Shown in pieces: positions 1 through 8,163 of a stretch of DNA of 64,000 nucleotides. The first letter of the stretch is position 1. Every line of letters begins with the position of its first letter. Both the position numbers and the translations under genes were made by a program. Below the pieces are notes generated by a model. That model did not search any database. It worked only from the letters and a program-made list of their open reading frames with translations, and had not been told where the DNA came from. The DNA is from Actinomyces dentalis DSM 19115 (GTDB taxonomy: Bacteria; Actinomycetota; Actinomycetes; Actinomycetales; Actinomycetaceae): the NCBI RefSeq assembly GCF_000429225.1, contig NZ_KE386865.1, forward strand, positions 38,985-102,984, given 5' to 3'.

Positions 1-406
1 CGCCGATCGCGCGCACGCCGACGACGACGCCGACGATGGCGAGCATGCCGGCCTGGAGGGCCGCGCCGATGACCTCGGCGCGGCGCATGCCCCAGGTGGA
101 GCGGTCCGTCGCCGGCAGCGTCGACAGGTGCGCGGCGGTGAGCGCGATGATGAGCCCGGCGGCGTCGGTGAGCATGTGACCGGCGTCGGCGAGCAGGGCG
201 AGGGAGCCGGTGAGCAGGCCGGTGACGACCTCGGCGACCAGGACCGTGGAGGTCAGGGCCAGGGCGGTGGCCAGGCGCCCCCGCGACGCCCCGGCGGCGT
301 GGTCGTGACCGGCGCGGTCGTGGTGGTGTCCGGCGCGGTCGTGCCCGCGGCCGGCGGCGTCGTGCCCGCGGCCGGCGGCGTCGTGCCCGCGGCCGGCGGC
401 GCTCAT
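1..406 (-). CDS. CDF-family metal efflux protein, N-terminal part
   Basis: Membrane antiporter expected to expel a divalent metal such as zinc. Only the first 135 codons are present; the gene runs off the left edge. Residues 7-36 form a His/Asp-rich cytoplasmic tail built from a seven-residue repeat (GHDAAGR in the first copies, then degenerate with an HHH run). The first membrane segment is near residues 45-66, and the next begins with LADAGHMLTD, whose H77 and D81 are the HxxxD metal site of CzcD/ZitB-type exporters. The ATG at 406 overlaps the arsR stop as ATGA, so translation is probably coupled to the regulator. Metal specificity is inferred from family and context, not shown. Confidence 0.9.
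   Translation of the reverse strand, partial: MSAAGRGHDAAGRGHDAAGRGHDRAGHHHDRAGHDHAAGASRGRLATALALTSTVLVAEVVTGLLTGSLALLADAGHMLTDAAGLIIALTAAHLSTLPATDRSTWGMRRAEVIGAALQAGMLAIVGVVVGVRAIG
341..403 (-). repeat. 21-bp tandem repeat encoding a His/Asp-rich tail
   Basis: Three 21-base units at 341-361, 362-382 and 383-403 (the last with two changes) lie inside the CDF gene and add a GHD-containing heptapeptide each. The period is a multiple of three, so copy number can change without breaking the frame. Confidence 0.85.
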
Positions 407-774
407 GCCCGCTCCTCGGCGGCGGCGCCGTCGGGCGCGATGGCGGCGGAGGCGAGGGTGCGCGCGGCGACGAGGACGGCGGTCAGCTCGTCGGGGTGCT
501 CCAGGGCGCTGACGCTGGCGCGGCCGTGGGTGTGGGTGGAGATGAGTCCGGCGGCGCGCAGGATCGCCAGGTGCTGGGAGACGGTCGACTGCGCCAGCCC
601 GAGGTGCTCGGCGAGCTCGCCGACGCGGTGCTCGCCGCCGCGCAGGTGAGACAGGATCGCCAGGCGGGTGGGGTCGGCCAGGACGGACAGGACGGCGGCC
701 AGGGCGGCGGCGTCGTGAACGGCGGAGGTGTCGTCGGCGCGGTCAGTGGGCAGGATCTCATGAATAATCGCCAT
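403..774 (-). CDS. ArsR/SmtB-family metal-sensing repressor
   Basis: Small winged-helix repressor (123 residues) that would release DNA on metal binding and so induce the downstream CDF exporter. The recognition helix is in STVSQHLAILRAAGL (about residues 64-78), preceded by the typical LADPTRLAIL helix. His residues occur near the N-terminus (HEI, VHD) and in STHTHGR; no canonical alpha-5 DxHxxxHxxH site is obvious, so the metal cannot be named. The ATG at 774 has no Shine-Dalgarno sequence but sits 7 bases after a -10 hexamer, consistent with a leaderless mRNA. It is the first gene of a two-gene operon with the CDF exporter. Confidence 0.93.
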   Translation of the reverse strand: MAIIHEILPTDRADDTSAVHDAAALAAVLSVLADPTRLAILSHLRGGEHRVGELAEHLGLAQSTVSQHLAILRAAGLISTHTHGRASVSALEHPDELTAVLVAARTLASAAIAPDGAAAEERA

Positions 775-811
775 AAAACGATGATATCGGCGATTGACGA
801 TGAGATGTCAA
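766..811 (-). promoter_or_regulatory. arsR promoter with overlapping inverted repeat
   Basis: Reading on the minus strand, TTGACA (811-806) and TATCAT (787-782) are separated by 18 bases and lie 7 bases before the arsR ATG. A 7-bp perfect inverted repeat, AATCGCC (766-772) and GGCGATT (789-795), brackets the start codon and -10 box, the position expected for an ArsR operator that blocks its own promoter. Confidence 0.75.
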
Positions 812-882
812 GGGGTGTCACGATCCCTCCCGCCGCCCCGGCCCCGGGGGCGTCGGCGGGGCGTCTCGTCGAGGCCGGGTCG

Positions 883-1000
883 GCGTCGAGATCGTCGCTT
901 AGCCCGCGAGCACGTCACATAACCCGCGAGATCGTCACTTAACCCGCGAGCACGTCTGCTAGAGGTACGTGCTCGCGGGTTATGTGACGTGCTCGCGGAC
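883..1000. repeat. 20-bp repeat cluster that inverts at its centre
   Basis: Direct 20-base units at 903-922, 923-942 and 943-962 share CCCGCGAG-A-CGTC; a degenerate unit precedes them at 883-902. At 967-1000 about 1.7 units recur in inverted orientation. The innermost arms, 943-955 and 967-979, are a perfect 13-bp inverted repeat around an 11-base loop, and weaker pairing extends outward to about 33 bp. There are no unique spacers, so this is not a CRISPR array. Function unknown; iteron-like protein-binding sites or a decayed element end are possible. Confidence 0.8.
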
Positions 1001-1393
1001 CGCGACGTCCGATTCCGGGCGCGTCGGCGGTGTGGCGATGGCGGTGGCGTCGGGGATGAGGGCGGTCGGGGGCTCCCGGGTGTGTTGGCGGCGCCTGGCG
1101 GCGGGCACGTCGGGTACTGCGCCGGTGCGGGCGCCTCTGGGCGTGCCGGCGGCGTGGAAGAGGTGGCCGGTGCGTGCCTTTCGGGTGCGTCGGCGTCGGT
1201 GCGCGTACGGGGAATGGCGTCATTGCGCCGCTTCGGGACGGGAGGGGTGCGGGGCGGGAGGTCAAAAGCACGCGCCGGCCGCCTTTTTGATGTCGTCGGA
1301 CCGTCCGCCGCCGGCCCGCCCGCGGTCCATCGCGGAGGGGCCCGGCGGGAACCGCCGCCGCACCGGGGGGACTCGCCCGACGGGCCCGCGTCC
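1001..1393. other. Gene-free stretch, nothing recognised
   Basis: Together with 812-882 this is GC-rich sequence with open frames in several directions but no codon-usage or motif support for a gene. A weak inverted repeat (TCAAAA near 1261 and TTTTGA near 1283) is the only structure I see. Confidence 0.5.
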
Positions 1394-1496
1394 GCTACGC
1401 CCTTTTCCCTCTGCTGCGCCTCTTGACCCTTCACTGTACGAGAAAAGGGGGCGTAGCGAAGGGCGGAGGAGCGCAGCAGAGGGAAAGAGGCGTAGC
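1394..1496. repeat. Dispersed palindromic repeat, copy A
   Basis: A 103-base element with near-perfect arms of about 29 bases (1394-1422 and 1466-1496) around a core containing CTTCACTGTACGAGAAAAGG (1430-1448 region). A related copy is at 28564-28650, where the core is identical and the arms keep the CTGCGCC/GGCGCAG pairing. No coding capacity; it looks like a REP-like or MITE-like non-autonomous repeat. Confidence 0.75.
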
Positions 1497-1560
1497 AGAC
1501 GACCCGGAGCGGCCTTCCGTGGACTCCCGCGGCCTCCCATGGACCCGGGCGGCGCCCCCG

Positions 1561-1646
1561 GCTGGCGGGATCCGGGCCGTGGCGGCGGGATCCGGGCCGT
1601 GGCGGCGGGATCCGGGCCGTGGCGGCGGGATCCGGGCCGTGGCGGC
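1561..1646. repeat. Four tandem 20-bp units
   Basis: Consecutive 20-base units (1561-1580, 1581-1600, 1601-1620, 1621-1640, first one slightly different) read GGCGGCGGGATCCGGGCCGT, ending just before the hairpin at 1647-1681 and downstream of the aminopeptidase P gene. Minisatellite-type repeat with no evident function. Confidence 0.9.
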
Positions 1647-1681
1647 GGGCCATGGGACGGGCACTGCCCGCCCCATGGCCC
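1647..1681 (-). terminator. Hairpin after the aminopeptidase P gene
   Basis: Arms 1647-1663 and 1665-1681 pair over 17 bases with one mismatch around a single central base, starting 13 bases past the stop codon of the minus-strand gene. There is no T-tract, as is common for GC-rich actinobacterial terminators. Confidence 0.5.
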
Positions 1682-1693
1682 GCCACCGCGGGC

Positions 1694-3277
1694 TCAGTCG
1701 GCGATGAGGCCGCTCACCCAGGCCTCGACGTCGTCGGGGCGCCGCGGGATCGCCGCCGTGAGGTACTCGGGGCGCCCGTCGGGGCGGATGACGACGTCGT
1801 CCTCGATCCGCACCCCCATGCCGCGCAGCTCGGCGGGCACCAGCAGGTCGTCGTCGCGGAAGTACAGGCCGGGCTCGATGGTGAACACCATCCCGGGCAC
1901 CAGGAGCGCGTCCATGGACATCTCCCGGCGCGCCTGGGCGCAGTCGTGCACGTCCAGACCCAGGTGGTGGCTGGTGCCGTGGACCATCCAGCGGCGGTGG
2001 TACTGGCCCTCGGGGGACAGGGAGTCCTCGGCGCTGACGCCCTCGGGCAGCAGGCCCCACTCGTGGAGCCGGCGGGCGAGGACCTCCATGGCGGCCGAGT
2101 GCAGGTCCCGGAAGCGGACCCCGCTCTCGCCCGCCCTGACGAAGGCGGCGTCGGCCGCCTCCAGCACCGCCTCGTAGACGCGGCGCTGGGGGGCGGTGAA
2201 GCGCCCGTCCACGGGGATGGTGCGGGTCACGTCCGCGGTGTAGAGGGAGTCGACCTCCACGCCGGCGTCGACCAGGACCATCTCGCCGGGGCGCACCGGG
2301 CCGTCGTTGCCGATCCAGTGCAGGGTGTTGGCGTGGTTCCCGGCGGCGGCGATCGTGTCGTAGCCCAGGCCGTTGCCCTCCTCGCGGGCCCTGGCGCCGA
2401 AGGCCCCCTCCAGGACCCGCTCGCCGCGCCAGTGGCCCTTGGCCCGCGGGATGGAGCGGATGAGGTCGTCGAAGCCGGCCTTGGTGGCATCGACGGCGGC
2501 CTGGAGCTGGTCGATCTCCCAGGGGTCCTTGACCAGGCGCAGCTCGCTGGCGGCCTCCGCCAGGGCGTCGTCGACGCCGCGGGCGTCCTGGCCGTGGACC
2601 TGCCCGGCGGCCCGCCGGACCCGGTCGACCTGCGCGGTGACGGCGGCGTCGGCCTCGGTGATGACGCGCAGCTGCACGCCCTGGGCGCCCGCGTCCTTGG
2701 CCAGGGCGTCGGGAAGGGTGTCGATATGGGCCGCGCGCAGGCCCGTGGCGGCCTCGACCTCCTCGATGGAGGGGCGCACCCCCACCCACAGCTCGCCGTA
2801 GCGCGGGTCGGCGTAGAACTCCTCGCTGGAGCGCGGGGCCCGCGGCCGGAAGTACAGCACCGCCTCGTGGGTGGGCTCGTCGGCGGCCGCGGGCCGCCCC
2901 GGCGGGGTCAGGGGCTCCAGGACGAGCACGGCGTCGGGCTCGAAGTCCGTGCCGGTGCCCGCCAGGTGCGAGAAGGCCGAGTGGGGTCGGAAGCGGTAGT
3001 CGCAGTCGTTGTTGCGGGTCTTGAGGGGGCCGGCCGGCAGGACCAGGCGCTCGCCGGGGAAGCGGGCGCCCAGCGCCGCCCGCCGCTTGGCGGCCCACGG
3101 CGCGGCCTCGGACAGGGCGGGCGGGGTGTCGGGGCGCGGACCCCACCCGGAGCCGATGAAGTCCCGGAAGGCCCGGTTCGTCGGCTGCCGGGAGCGGTTG
3201 TTGCCTCGCTGCGCGAGGGACTGGGCCTCCTTCGGGGCCTCGGAGGAGCTGGGGGACGGGGTCTGCGACTGGGTCAT
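1694..3277 (-). CDS. Xaa-Pro aminopeptidase (M24B, aminopeptidase P family)
   Basis: Cytosolic dimetal exopeptidase that removes an N-terminal residue preceding proline. The 527-residue product has an N-terminal creatinase-like (AMP_N) domain and a C-terminal pita-bread domain. The five metal ligands are visible: D in VLVDAGVEVDS and D in YTADVT (about 337 and 348), H in SHHLGLDVHD (about 438), E in TIEPGLYF (about 467) and E in RIEDDV (about 491). The chosen ATG at 3277 has GGAGGA seven bases upstream; an in-frame ATG further up (3337) lacks a site. It lies downstream of and in the same direction as the Gfo/Idh gene, separated by about 110 bases. Confidence 0.93.
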   Translation of the reverse strand: MTQSQTPSPSSSEAPKEAQSLAQRGNNRSRQPTNRAFRDFIGSGWGPRPDTPPALSEAAPWAAKRRAALGARFPGERLVLPAGPLKTRNNDCDYRFRPHSAFSHLAGTGTDFEPDAVLVLEPLTPPGRPAAADEPTHEAVLYFRPRAPRSSEEFYADPRYGELWVGVRPSIEEVEAATGLRAAHIDTLPDALAKDAGAQGVQLRVITEADAAVTAQVDRVRRAAGQVHGQDARGVDDALAEAASELRLVKDPWEIDQLQAAVDATKAGFDDLIRSIPRAKGHWRGERVLEGAFGARAREEGNGLGYDTIAAAGNHANTLHWIGNDGPVRPGEMVLVDAGVEVDSLYTADVTRTIPVDGRFTAPQRRVYEAVLEAADAAFVRAGESGVRFRDLHSAAMEVLARRLHEWGLLPEGVSAEDSLSPEGQYHRRWMVHGTSHHLGLDVHDCAQARREMSMDALLVPGMVFTIEPGLYFRDDDLLVPAELRGMGVRIEDDVVIRPDGRPEYLTAAIPRRPDDVEAWVSGLIAD

Positions 3278-3386
3278 GGGGCCATCCTCCCACCGCGCCG
3301 GCCCGCCCGCCGCCGGCCCCGCAACCGGGGGCGTCAAGACCGCCGGGGGCGGGTGGGGCGGTCGGGGCGGTCGGGGCGGCGCCGGC

Positions 3387-4478
3387 CTACTCGTCGCCCG
3401 GCAGGCGCACCCCGACCTGCTCGCGGGCCCGGGCCAGCACCCGCACGCAGGCCAGTGAGGCCTCCAGCGGGTGGAGGTCGGACTCGCGCCTCCCGCAGGC
3501 CACGAGGCGGCAGACCTCGGCCAGTTCGCGGGCGAGCACCGGGCCGTCCGAGTCCACCGACAGGTCCTGCTCGCCCTGCGGCCCGGTCAGGGCGATGCGG
3601 CGGGGCCACTGCACGTCGTCCATGCTCAGGGCCAGGTTGTCGGAGGCGATCGAGGAGGGGGCGGCGCCCCGCGAGGTCTTGGAGTGCAGGCACACGACCT
3701 CCAGGTCCGTGGCCCGCCCGTCCGGCAGGGTCTCGTAGTCCAGGACGACGACGCCGTGCGAGTCCGCCCCCGAGGCCAGCAGGCGGCCGGCGGCCCGCAC
3801 CCGCGCGGGCTCGCCGAACAGGTGGACGGCCATGGACACGGGGTAGACCCCCAGGTCCATGAGGCTGCCCCCGCCGGCCGCCGGGTCGAAGGCGGGCGGC
3901 AGGCCCCCGGCCCGGTAGGCGGCCATCCGGCTGGAGAACTGCTCCTTGACCAGCAGGGCGCGGTGGGGGCCCGGGCCGTCGGCGAGAAGGTCGGGCAGGG
4001 CCCGGCGCACGGTCCGCGCGCCCGGCTCGAAGGCCGTCAGCCACCCCTCCATGAGGAAGCGGTCGTTGCGCCGGGCCGCGGCGATCATCTCCTCGGCCTG
4101 GCGCGGGTGCAGCGCGAAGGGCTTCTCCACCAGCACGTGGTAGCCGGCGTCCAGGGCGGCGACGGCCTGCTCGGCGTGCAGGACATTGGGCGAGCCGATG
4201 TGGATCAGGTCGATCTCGGCCCCGGCGCGCCGCCCGCCCTCGAGCATCTGGGGCAGCCCGGCGTAGGAGCGGGCGATGCGGTGGGCCGCGGCGAAGGCCT
4301 CGGCGCGCTCGGGGTGCGCGGAGGCGACGGCCACCGCCTGGGCCCCGGGCACGACGGCGACGGCCTCCATCATCCAGCGGGCGATGAAGCCGGCGCCGAC
4401 CAGGCCGATCCGCACGGGCGGCGCCGCGGCGGGGGGAGTTCCAGGGGACGGCGCGGGCGCGGCGGCGGGTTCGCTCAT
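3387..4478 (-). CDS. Gfo/Idh/MocA-family NAD(P)-dependent oxidoreductase
   Basis: Predicted cytosolic dehydrogenase acting on a sugar, inositol or related polyol; the substrate cannot be read from sequence. An extended Ala/Pro-rich tail precedes the Rossmann motif VRIGLVGAGFIA (about residues 22-32), and the family EKPFAL motif with the catalytic lysine is near 116-121. Length (363 residues) is normal. ATG at 4478 has GGAGGA in a good position. Its 5' end faces the PHP gene across only 38 bases, so the two promoters are divergent. Confidence 0.9.
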   Translation of the reverse strand: MSEPAAAPAPSPGTPPAAAPPVRIGLVGAGFIARWMMEAVAVVPGAQAVAVASAHPERAEAFAAAHRIARSYAGLPQMLEGGRRAGAEIDLIHIGSPNVLHAEQAVAALDAGYHVLVEKPFALHPRQAEEMIAAARRNDRFLMEGWLTAFEPGARTVRRALPDLLADGPGPHRALLVKEQFSSRMAAYRAGGLPPAFDPAAGGGSLMDLGVYPVSMAVHLFGEPARVRAAGRLLASGADSHGVVVLDYETLPDGRATDLEVVCLHSKTSRGAAPSSIASDNLALSMDDVQWPRRIALTGPQGEQDLSVDSDGPVLARELAEVCRLVACGRRESDLHPLEASLACVRVLARAREQVGVRLPGDE

Positions 4479-4503
4479 GGCCCCATCCTCCCACGGCGCC
4501 CCC

Positions 4504-4519
4504 TACACTGGCGGGCGTG
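4504..4519 (+). promoter_or_regulatory. -10 box and leaderless GTG start of the PHP gene
   Basis: TACACT (4504-4509) is followed after 7 bases by the GTG at 4517, with no Shine-Dalgarno sequence between; transcription would start at or next to the start codon. Confidence 0.55.
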
Positions 4520-5362
4520 CGCATCGATCCCCACACCCACTCGGCCTGCTCGGACGGCACCGACTCCCCCGCCGCCCTCATGGCCGCCGCCGCGAGGGCC
4601 GGCCTTGACGTCGTCGGGCTGACCGACCACGACACGACCGCCGGGTGGGCCGAGGCCGCGGCGGCCGTGCCCGGCACCGGCGTCGCCCTGCTGCGCGGGG
4701 CCGAGATCTCCTGCTCCGACGACGGCGCGACCCTCCACCTGCTCGCCTACCTCTTCGACCCCGACGACGCCGCCCTGACGGGCGCCCTGGAGGAGGTGCG
4801 GACCTCGCGGGCCGACCGCGGCCGGCGCATGGTCGAGCGCCTGGCCGCCGACTACCCCATCACCTGGCGCGACGTGGCGGCCCGCGCCGGCGGCGCCGAG
4901 ACGATCGGCCGCCCCCACATCGCCGACGCCCTCGTGGCGGCCGGCTGCTTCCCCGATCGCGCCGCCGCCTTCGCCGGCCCCCTGGCGACCTCCAGCCCCT
5001 ACTACGTGCGCCACCGGGCCCTGGACCCCGTGGAGGCCTGCGAGCTCGTGCGCGCCGCCGGGGGCGTGCCCGTGGCGGCCCACCCGCGGGCGGCCTCCCG
5101 CCAGCGGCGCCTCGTGCCCGACGAGACCTTCGCGCGCATGGCCGAGGCCGGTCTGGCCGCCCTGGAGGTCGACCACCGCGACCACGGGCCCGCCCAGCGC
5201 GAGCAGGCCCGGCGCCTGGCCGCCCGCCTGGGCCTGGGGTGCTCGGGCTCCTCGGACTACCACGGCGCCGGCAAGCCCAACCGCCTGGGGGAGAACCTCA
5301 TGCCCCCCGAGCTGCTGGAGCGGATCGTGGCCGAGGGGGCCCTGCCGCTGGTGACGCCGTAG
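4517..5362 (+). CDS. PHP-domain phosphoesterase
   Basis: Metal-dependent phosphoesterase of the PHP superfamily, the YciV/RNase AM type that hydrolyses 3',5'-nucleotide bisphosphates or trims RNA 5' ends. Metal-binding motifs are in order: H6xH8 with D13, DHD at 37-39, E in RGAEIS (about 62), H in GRPHIADAL (about 136), AAHPRA (about 193) and SDYHG (about 251). The 281-residue length fits a single PHP domain with a short insertion. The GTG start is the only one that preserves the HTH motif at the N-terminus and is leaderless. Exact substrate is inferred from family. Confidence 0.88.
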   Translation: MRIDPHTHSACSDGTDSPAALMAAAARAGLDVVGLTDHDTTAGWAEAAAAVPGTGVALLRGAEISCSDDGATLHLLAYLFDPDDAALTGALEEVRTSRADRGRRMVERLAADYPITWRDVAARAGGAETIGRPHIADALVAAGCFPDRAAAFAGPLATSSPYYVRHRALDPVEACELVRAAGGVPVAAHPRAASRQRRLVPDETFARMAEAGLAALEVDHRDHGPAQREQARRLAARLGLGCSGSSDYHGAGKPNRLGENLMPPELLERIVAEGALPLVTP

Positions 5363-5464
5363 GGGCCGCAGCCGACGCAGACGCCGCAATGCCGTAGATC
5401 CCCCGACAGATCCCACCCGACGCCCCGACCCGAACCCGCCCTTCCACCCGGACCCGGACCCCCG

Positions 5465-6103
5465 ATGCTCGACTCCGTCTTCAACGTCTTCAACCCCGCC
5501 CTCTTCGCCACGGCCTTCACCACGATCCTGGTCATCCAGGACCCGCTGGGGGCGATCCCCATCTTCCTGTCGCTCACCAGCCGGCAGACGGCCCGCGAGC
5601 GCAAGTCCTCGGCGCGCCAGGCCACGCTCGTGTCCTTCTGGGTCATCTTCGTCTTCGCGGTCTTCGGCCGCTACATCCTCAAGTTCCTGGGCATCACGGT
5701 GCCGGCCCTCCAGATCTCGGGGGGCCTGCTCCTGCTGCTGGTGGCCCTGGAGCTGCTGACCGACAGGGCCGACGAGAGCCCGGACCCGGACGCGGTCACC
5801 GCCAACGCCGCCCTGGTGCCCCTGGGGACCCCGCTCCTGGCCGGCCCGGGCGCCATCGTCGCGGCCATGGTGGCCGTGGAGTCCGCGGCGACGCCGGTCG
5901 CGGGCTGGGTGAGCGTGGTCCTGGCGCTGCTGGCCACGCACGTGGTCATCTGGCTCGCGCTGCGCTTCTCCCTGACCCTGCACCGGGTCCTGGGGGACTC
6001 GGCGATCCGCGTGCTCACCCGCATCCTCGGCCTGCTGCTGGCGGCCATCGCCGTGCAGATGATCGCCGACGGCGTCCTGGCCTACATCGCCGTCCTGCTC
6101 TGA
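5465..6103 (+). CDS. MarC-family integral membrane protein
   Basis: A 212-residue membrane protein with about six hydrophobic helices, of the MarC/UPF0056 family. The N-terminal LVIQDPLGAIPIFLSLT and the internal PLGTPLLAGPGAI segments are the family signature repeats of two related halves. The family has no agreed function; the historical link to multiple antibiotic resistance in E. coli was not confirmed. It follows the PHP gene by about 100 bases and is convergent with the helicase gene. No Shine-Dalgarno is visible before the ATG at 5465. Confidence 0.88.
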   Translation: MLDSVFNVFNPALFATAFTTILVIQDPLGAIPIFLSLTSRQTARERKSSARQATLVSFWVIFVFAVFGRYILKFLGITVPALQISGGLLLLLVALELLTDRADESPDPDAVTANAALVPLGTPLLAGPGAIVAAMVAVESAATPVAGWVSVVLALLATHVVIWLALRFSLTLHRVLGDSAIRVLTRILGLLLAAIAVQMIADGVLAYIAVLL

Positions 6104-6160
6104 GGCGGCCGGGGCCGCGCGGGGGCCGGGGCCCGCCCCGTCGCGCCCCCGGGCCGCTTC
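6104..6160. terminator. GC-rich inverted repeats between convergent genes
   Basis: GCGGCC near 6105-6110 pairs with GGCCGC near 6151-6157, with further GC self-complementarity inside. It lies between the marC-like and helicase stops, so it may end both transcripts. Confidence 0.3.
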
Positions 6161-7852
6161 TCAGCCCTCGTCGTCGCGGGGCGCGACGGGCCTGCCGCCG
6201 CGGGTGCGCTTGCGGGTGCGGGTGCGCCGGGTCCCGCTCCTGGCCGCCCGGCCGCGGCGCTCGCGCTCCTCGTCGGCGCCCCGCTCGGAGCGCCCGTCCC
6301 CTTCGGAGTGTCCGGAGCGCTCGGAGCGCCCCGAGCGCGGGCCGCGTCCGCCGTCGCGCCCGCCCCGCCGGCCCCGCGCCCGGGCGCGGCCGCGGTCGCG
6401 GTCGTGGCGGCCGGTTTCGCCCAGGTCCTCGATCTCCTCGGCGTCCAGGCCCGCCAGGGTGCGCTGGGAGCGCGGCAGGGTGCCGCTCACGCCCCGGGGG
6501 ATGTGCAGGTCGGCGAAGAGGTGGTCGCTGGTGTGGTAGGTCTCCACCGGCTCCTCGATGGGCAGGCCCAGGGCCTTGGCGATGAGGCGCCAGCGGGGCA
6601 CGTCGTCCCAGTCGACGAAGGTGATGGCGGTGCCCGAGTGCCCGGCGCGCCCCGTGCGGCCGATGCGGTGGACGTAGATCTTCTCGTCCTCGGGGCACTG
6701 GTAGTTGATGACGTGGGTGACGTCGTCGACGTCGATGCCGCGGGCGGCCACGTCGGTGGCCACGAGCACGTCGACCTTGCCGTTGCGCAGGGCCCGCAGC
6801 GCCTGCTCGCGGGCGCCCTGGCCGAGGTCGCCGTGGAGGGCGGCGGTGGCGAAGCCGCGGGCGGCCAGGTCCTCGGCCACGCGCGCGCAGGTGCGCTTGG
6901 TGCGCGCGAAGATGATGGTGCGGCCCCGTCCGGAGGCCTGGAGTATGCGGGCCAGGACCTCGACCTTGTTCAGGGCGTGGGTGCGGTAGACGACCTGCTG
7001 GGTGGTCTTGACGGTCATGCCCTCGTCGCCCGGGTCCTGGGCGCGGATGTGGGTCGGCTTGGTCATGTACCGGCGGGCCAGGGCGACGACGGCGCCGGGC
7101 ATGGTGGCGCTGAAGAGCATGGTCTGGCGGTCGGGGCGGGTGCGCGCCAGGATCTTCTCCACGTCGGGCAGGAAGCCCAGGTCGAGCATCTCGTCGGCCT
7201 CGTCCAGGACGACGGTGGTCACGTGGGTCAGGTCCAGGAGATGCCGGTCCATGAGGTCGATGAGGCGCCCCGGCGTGCCCACGACGACCTCCGCGCCCCG
7301 CTCCAGGGCCTCTATCTGCGGCTCGTAGGCGCGTCCGCCGTAGACCTGGACGATGCGCACGGTGCGCTCGGAGGCGGCCTGGGCGAGTTCGACGGCGACC
7401 TGCTTGGCCAGTTCGCGGGTGGGCAGGACCACCAGGGCCTGCGGGCTGCCGGCGGCGGGGTCGGAGTCCCAGCCCTCCTCGCCGGGCCCCAGGGTGTCCA
7501 TGAGCAGGGGGATGCCGAAGCCCAGGGTCTTGCCGGTGCCGGTCTTGGCCTGGCCGATGATGTCCAGGCCCTCCAGCGCCACGGGCAGGGTGAGGGCCTG
7601 GATGGGGAAGGGGCGGGTGATGCCCCTGGCGGCCAGCGCCCGGCAGATCTCCGGTTCGACGCCGTAGTCGGCGAAGGTCCTGTCGGTGATGTCGGCGGCG
7701 CCCTCGTCGGTGATGTCGGGGGTGGCCTCGTCCAGGACGGGGGCGTGCGCGCCGGCGGTCCTGATGATGCCCGAGCTCGGCGGGCCGGCCGGGTCGGTGG
7801 CCGCGGCGGCCGGGTCGGGGGCGGGTGTCGTGGTGGGATTGTCGTCGGTCAC
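6161..7852 (-). CDS. DEAD-box ATP-dependent RNA helicase
   Basis: ATP-driven RNA unwinding enzyme likely to act in ribosome assembly or mRNA turnover. All helicase motifs are present: Q motif (GITRPFPIQ), motif I AKTGTGKT (about 100-107), PTRELAKQ, TPGRL, DEAD (about 216-219), SAT, motif V ATDVAARGIDVDD and motif VI HRIGRTGRAG (about 395-404). Residues from about 474 to 563 form an Arg/Gly/Glu-rich basic tail typical of RNA-binding extensions. The GTG at 7852 has AAGGAG five bases upstream, which fixes the start; more upstream open frame is not used. RhlE-like, but subfamily assignment is tentative. Confidence 0.94.
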   Translation of the reverse strand: MTDDNPTTTPAPDPAAAATDPAGPPSSGIIRTAGAHAPVLDEATPDITDEGAADITDRTFADYGVEPEICRALAARGITRPFPIQALTLPVALEGLDIIGQAKTGTGKTLGFGIPLLMDTLGPGEEGWDSDPAAGSPQALVVLPTRELAKQVAVELAQAASERTVRIVQVYGGRAYEPQIEALERGAEVVVGTPGRLIDLMDRHLLDLTHVTTVVLDEADEMLDLGFLPDVEKILARTRPDRQTMLFSATMPGAVVALARRYMTKPTHIRAQDPGDEGMTVKTTQQVVYRTHALNKVEVLARILQASGRGRTIIFARTKRTCARVAEDLAARGFATAALHGDLGQGAREQALRALRNGKVDVLVATDVAARGIDVDDVTHVINYQCPEDEKIYVHRIGRTGRAGHSGTAITFVDWDDVPRWRLIAKALGLPIEEPVETYHTSDHLFADLHIPRGVSGTLPRSQRTLAGLDAEEIEDLGETGRHDRDRGRARARGRRGGRDGGRGPRSGRSERSGHSEGDGRSERGADEERERRGRAARSGTRRTRTRKRTRGGRPVAPRDDEG

Positions 7853-8160
7853 GGGGCTCCTTCGATCGGGGACCGCGCGCACGGGCGCCGCGGCGCCGGA
7901 CTGCCGGCGCCGCGGGGCGCCGCCCGCCCGGCCGACGGGTCGGGCGCGGGTGCGACGCGGTCGCGGGTGGCAGCCGATCGTGAATCGTGCGCCGGGTCGA
8001 CCGGCGGGCGTGCCTGCTGGACGACCGGGCAGCCGTGGACGGGCTTCAGGGTAGCGCCCTCCGGCAGGCCGTGACCCGGTTGGTGGCGGGCCGCACAGCT
8101 TTGACGTGGGCGAAGTCACCGCGGCGCGACCGCCGGGGGCGCGCGCCCTACGCTTGAGCC
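7853..8160. other. Divergent intergenic region of the helicase gene
   Basis: About 308 bases with no gene. It holds the helicase Shine-Dalgarno sequence (minus strand) at one end and the leaderless -10 box TACGCT (8149-8154) of the next gene at the other. I see no convincing helicase promoter; a long helicase 5' leader is possible. Confidence 0.5.
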
Positions 8161-8163
8161 ATG
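8149..8163 (+). promoter_or_regulatory. -10 box and leaderless start of the ferritin-like gene
   Basis: TACGCT (8149-8154) ends six bases before the ATG at 8161, and there is no Shine-Dalgarno sequence. Confidence 0.5.

Noticed and set aside
883..1000. CRISPR array
   Set aside because: The 20-bp units are contiguous or inverted, with no unique spacers and no cas genes.
1561..1646. CRISPR or transposon end
   Set aside because: Simple tandem units without spacers, terminal inverted repeats or a transposase.
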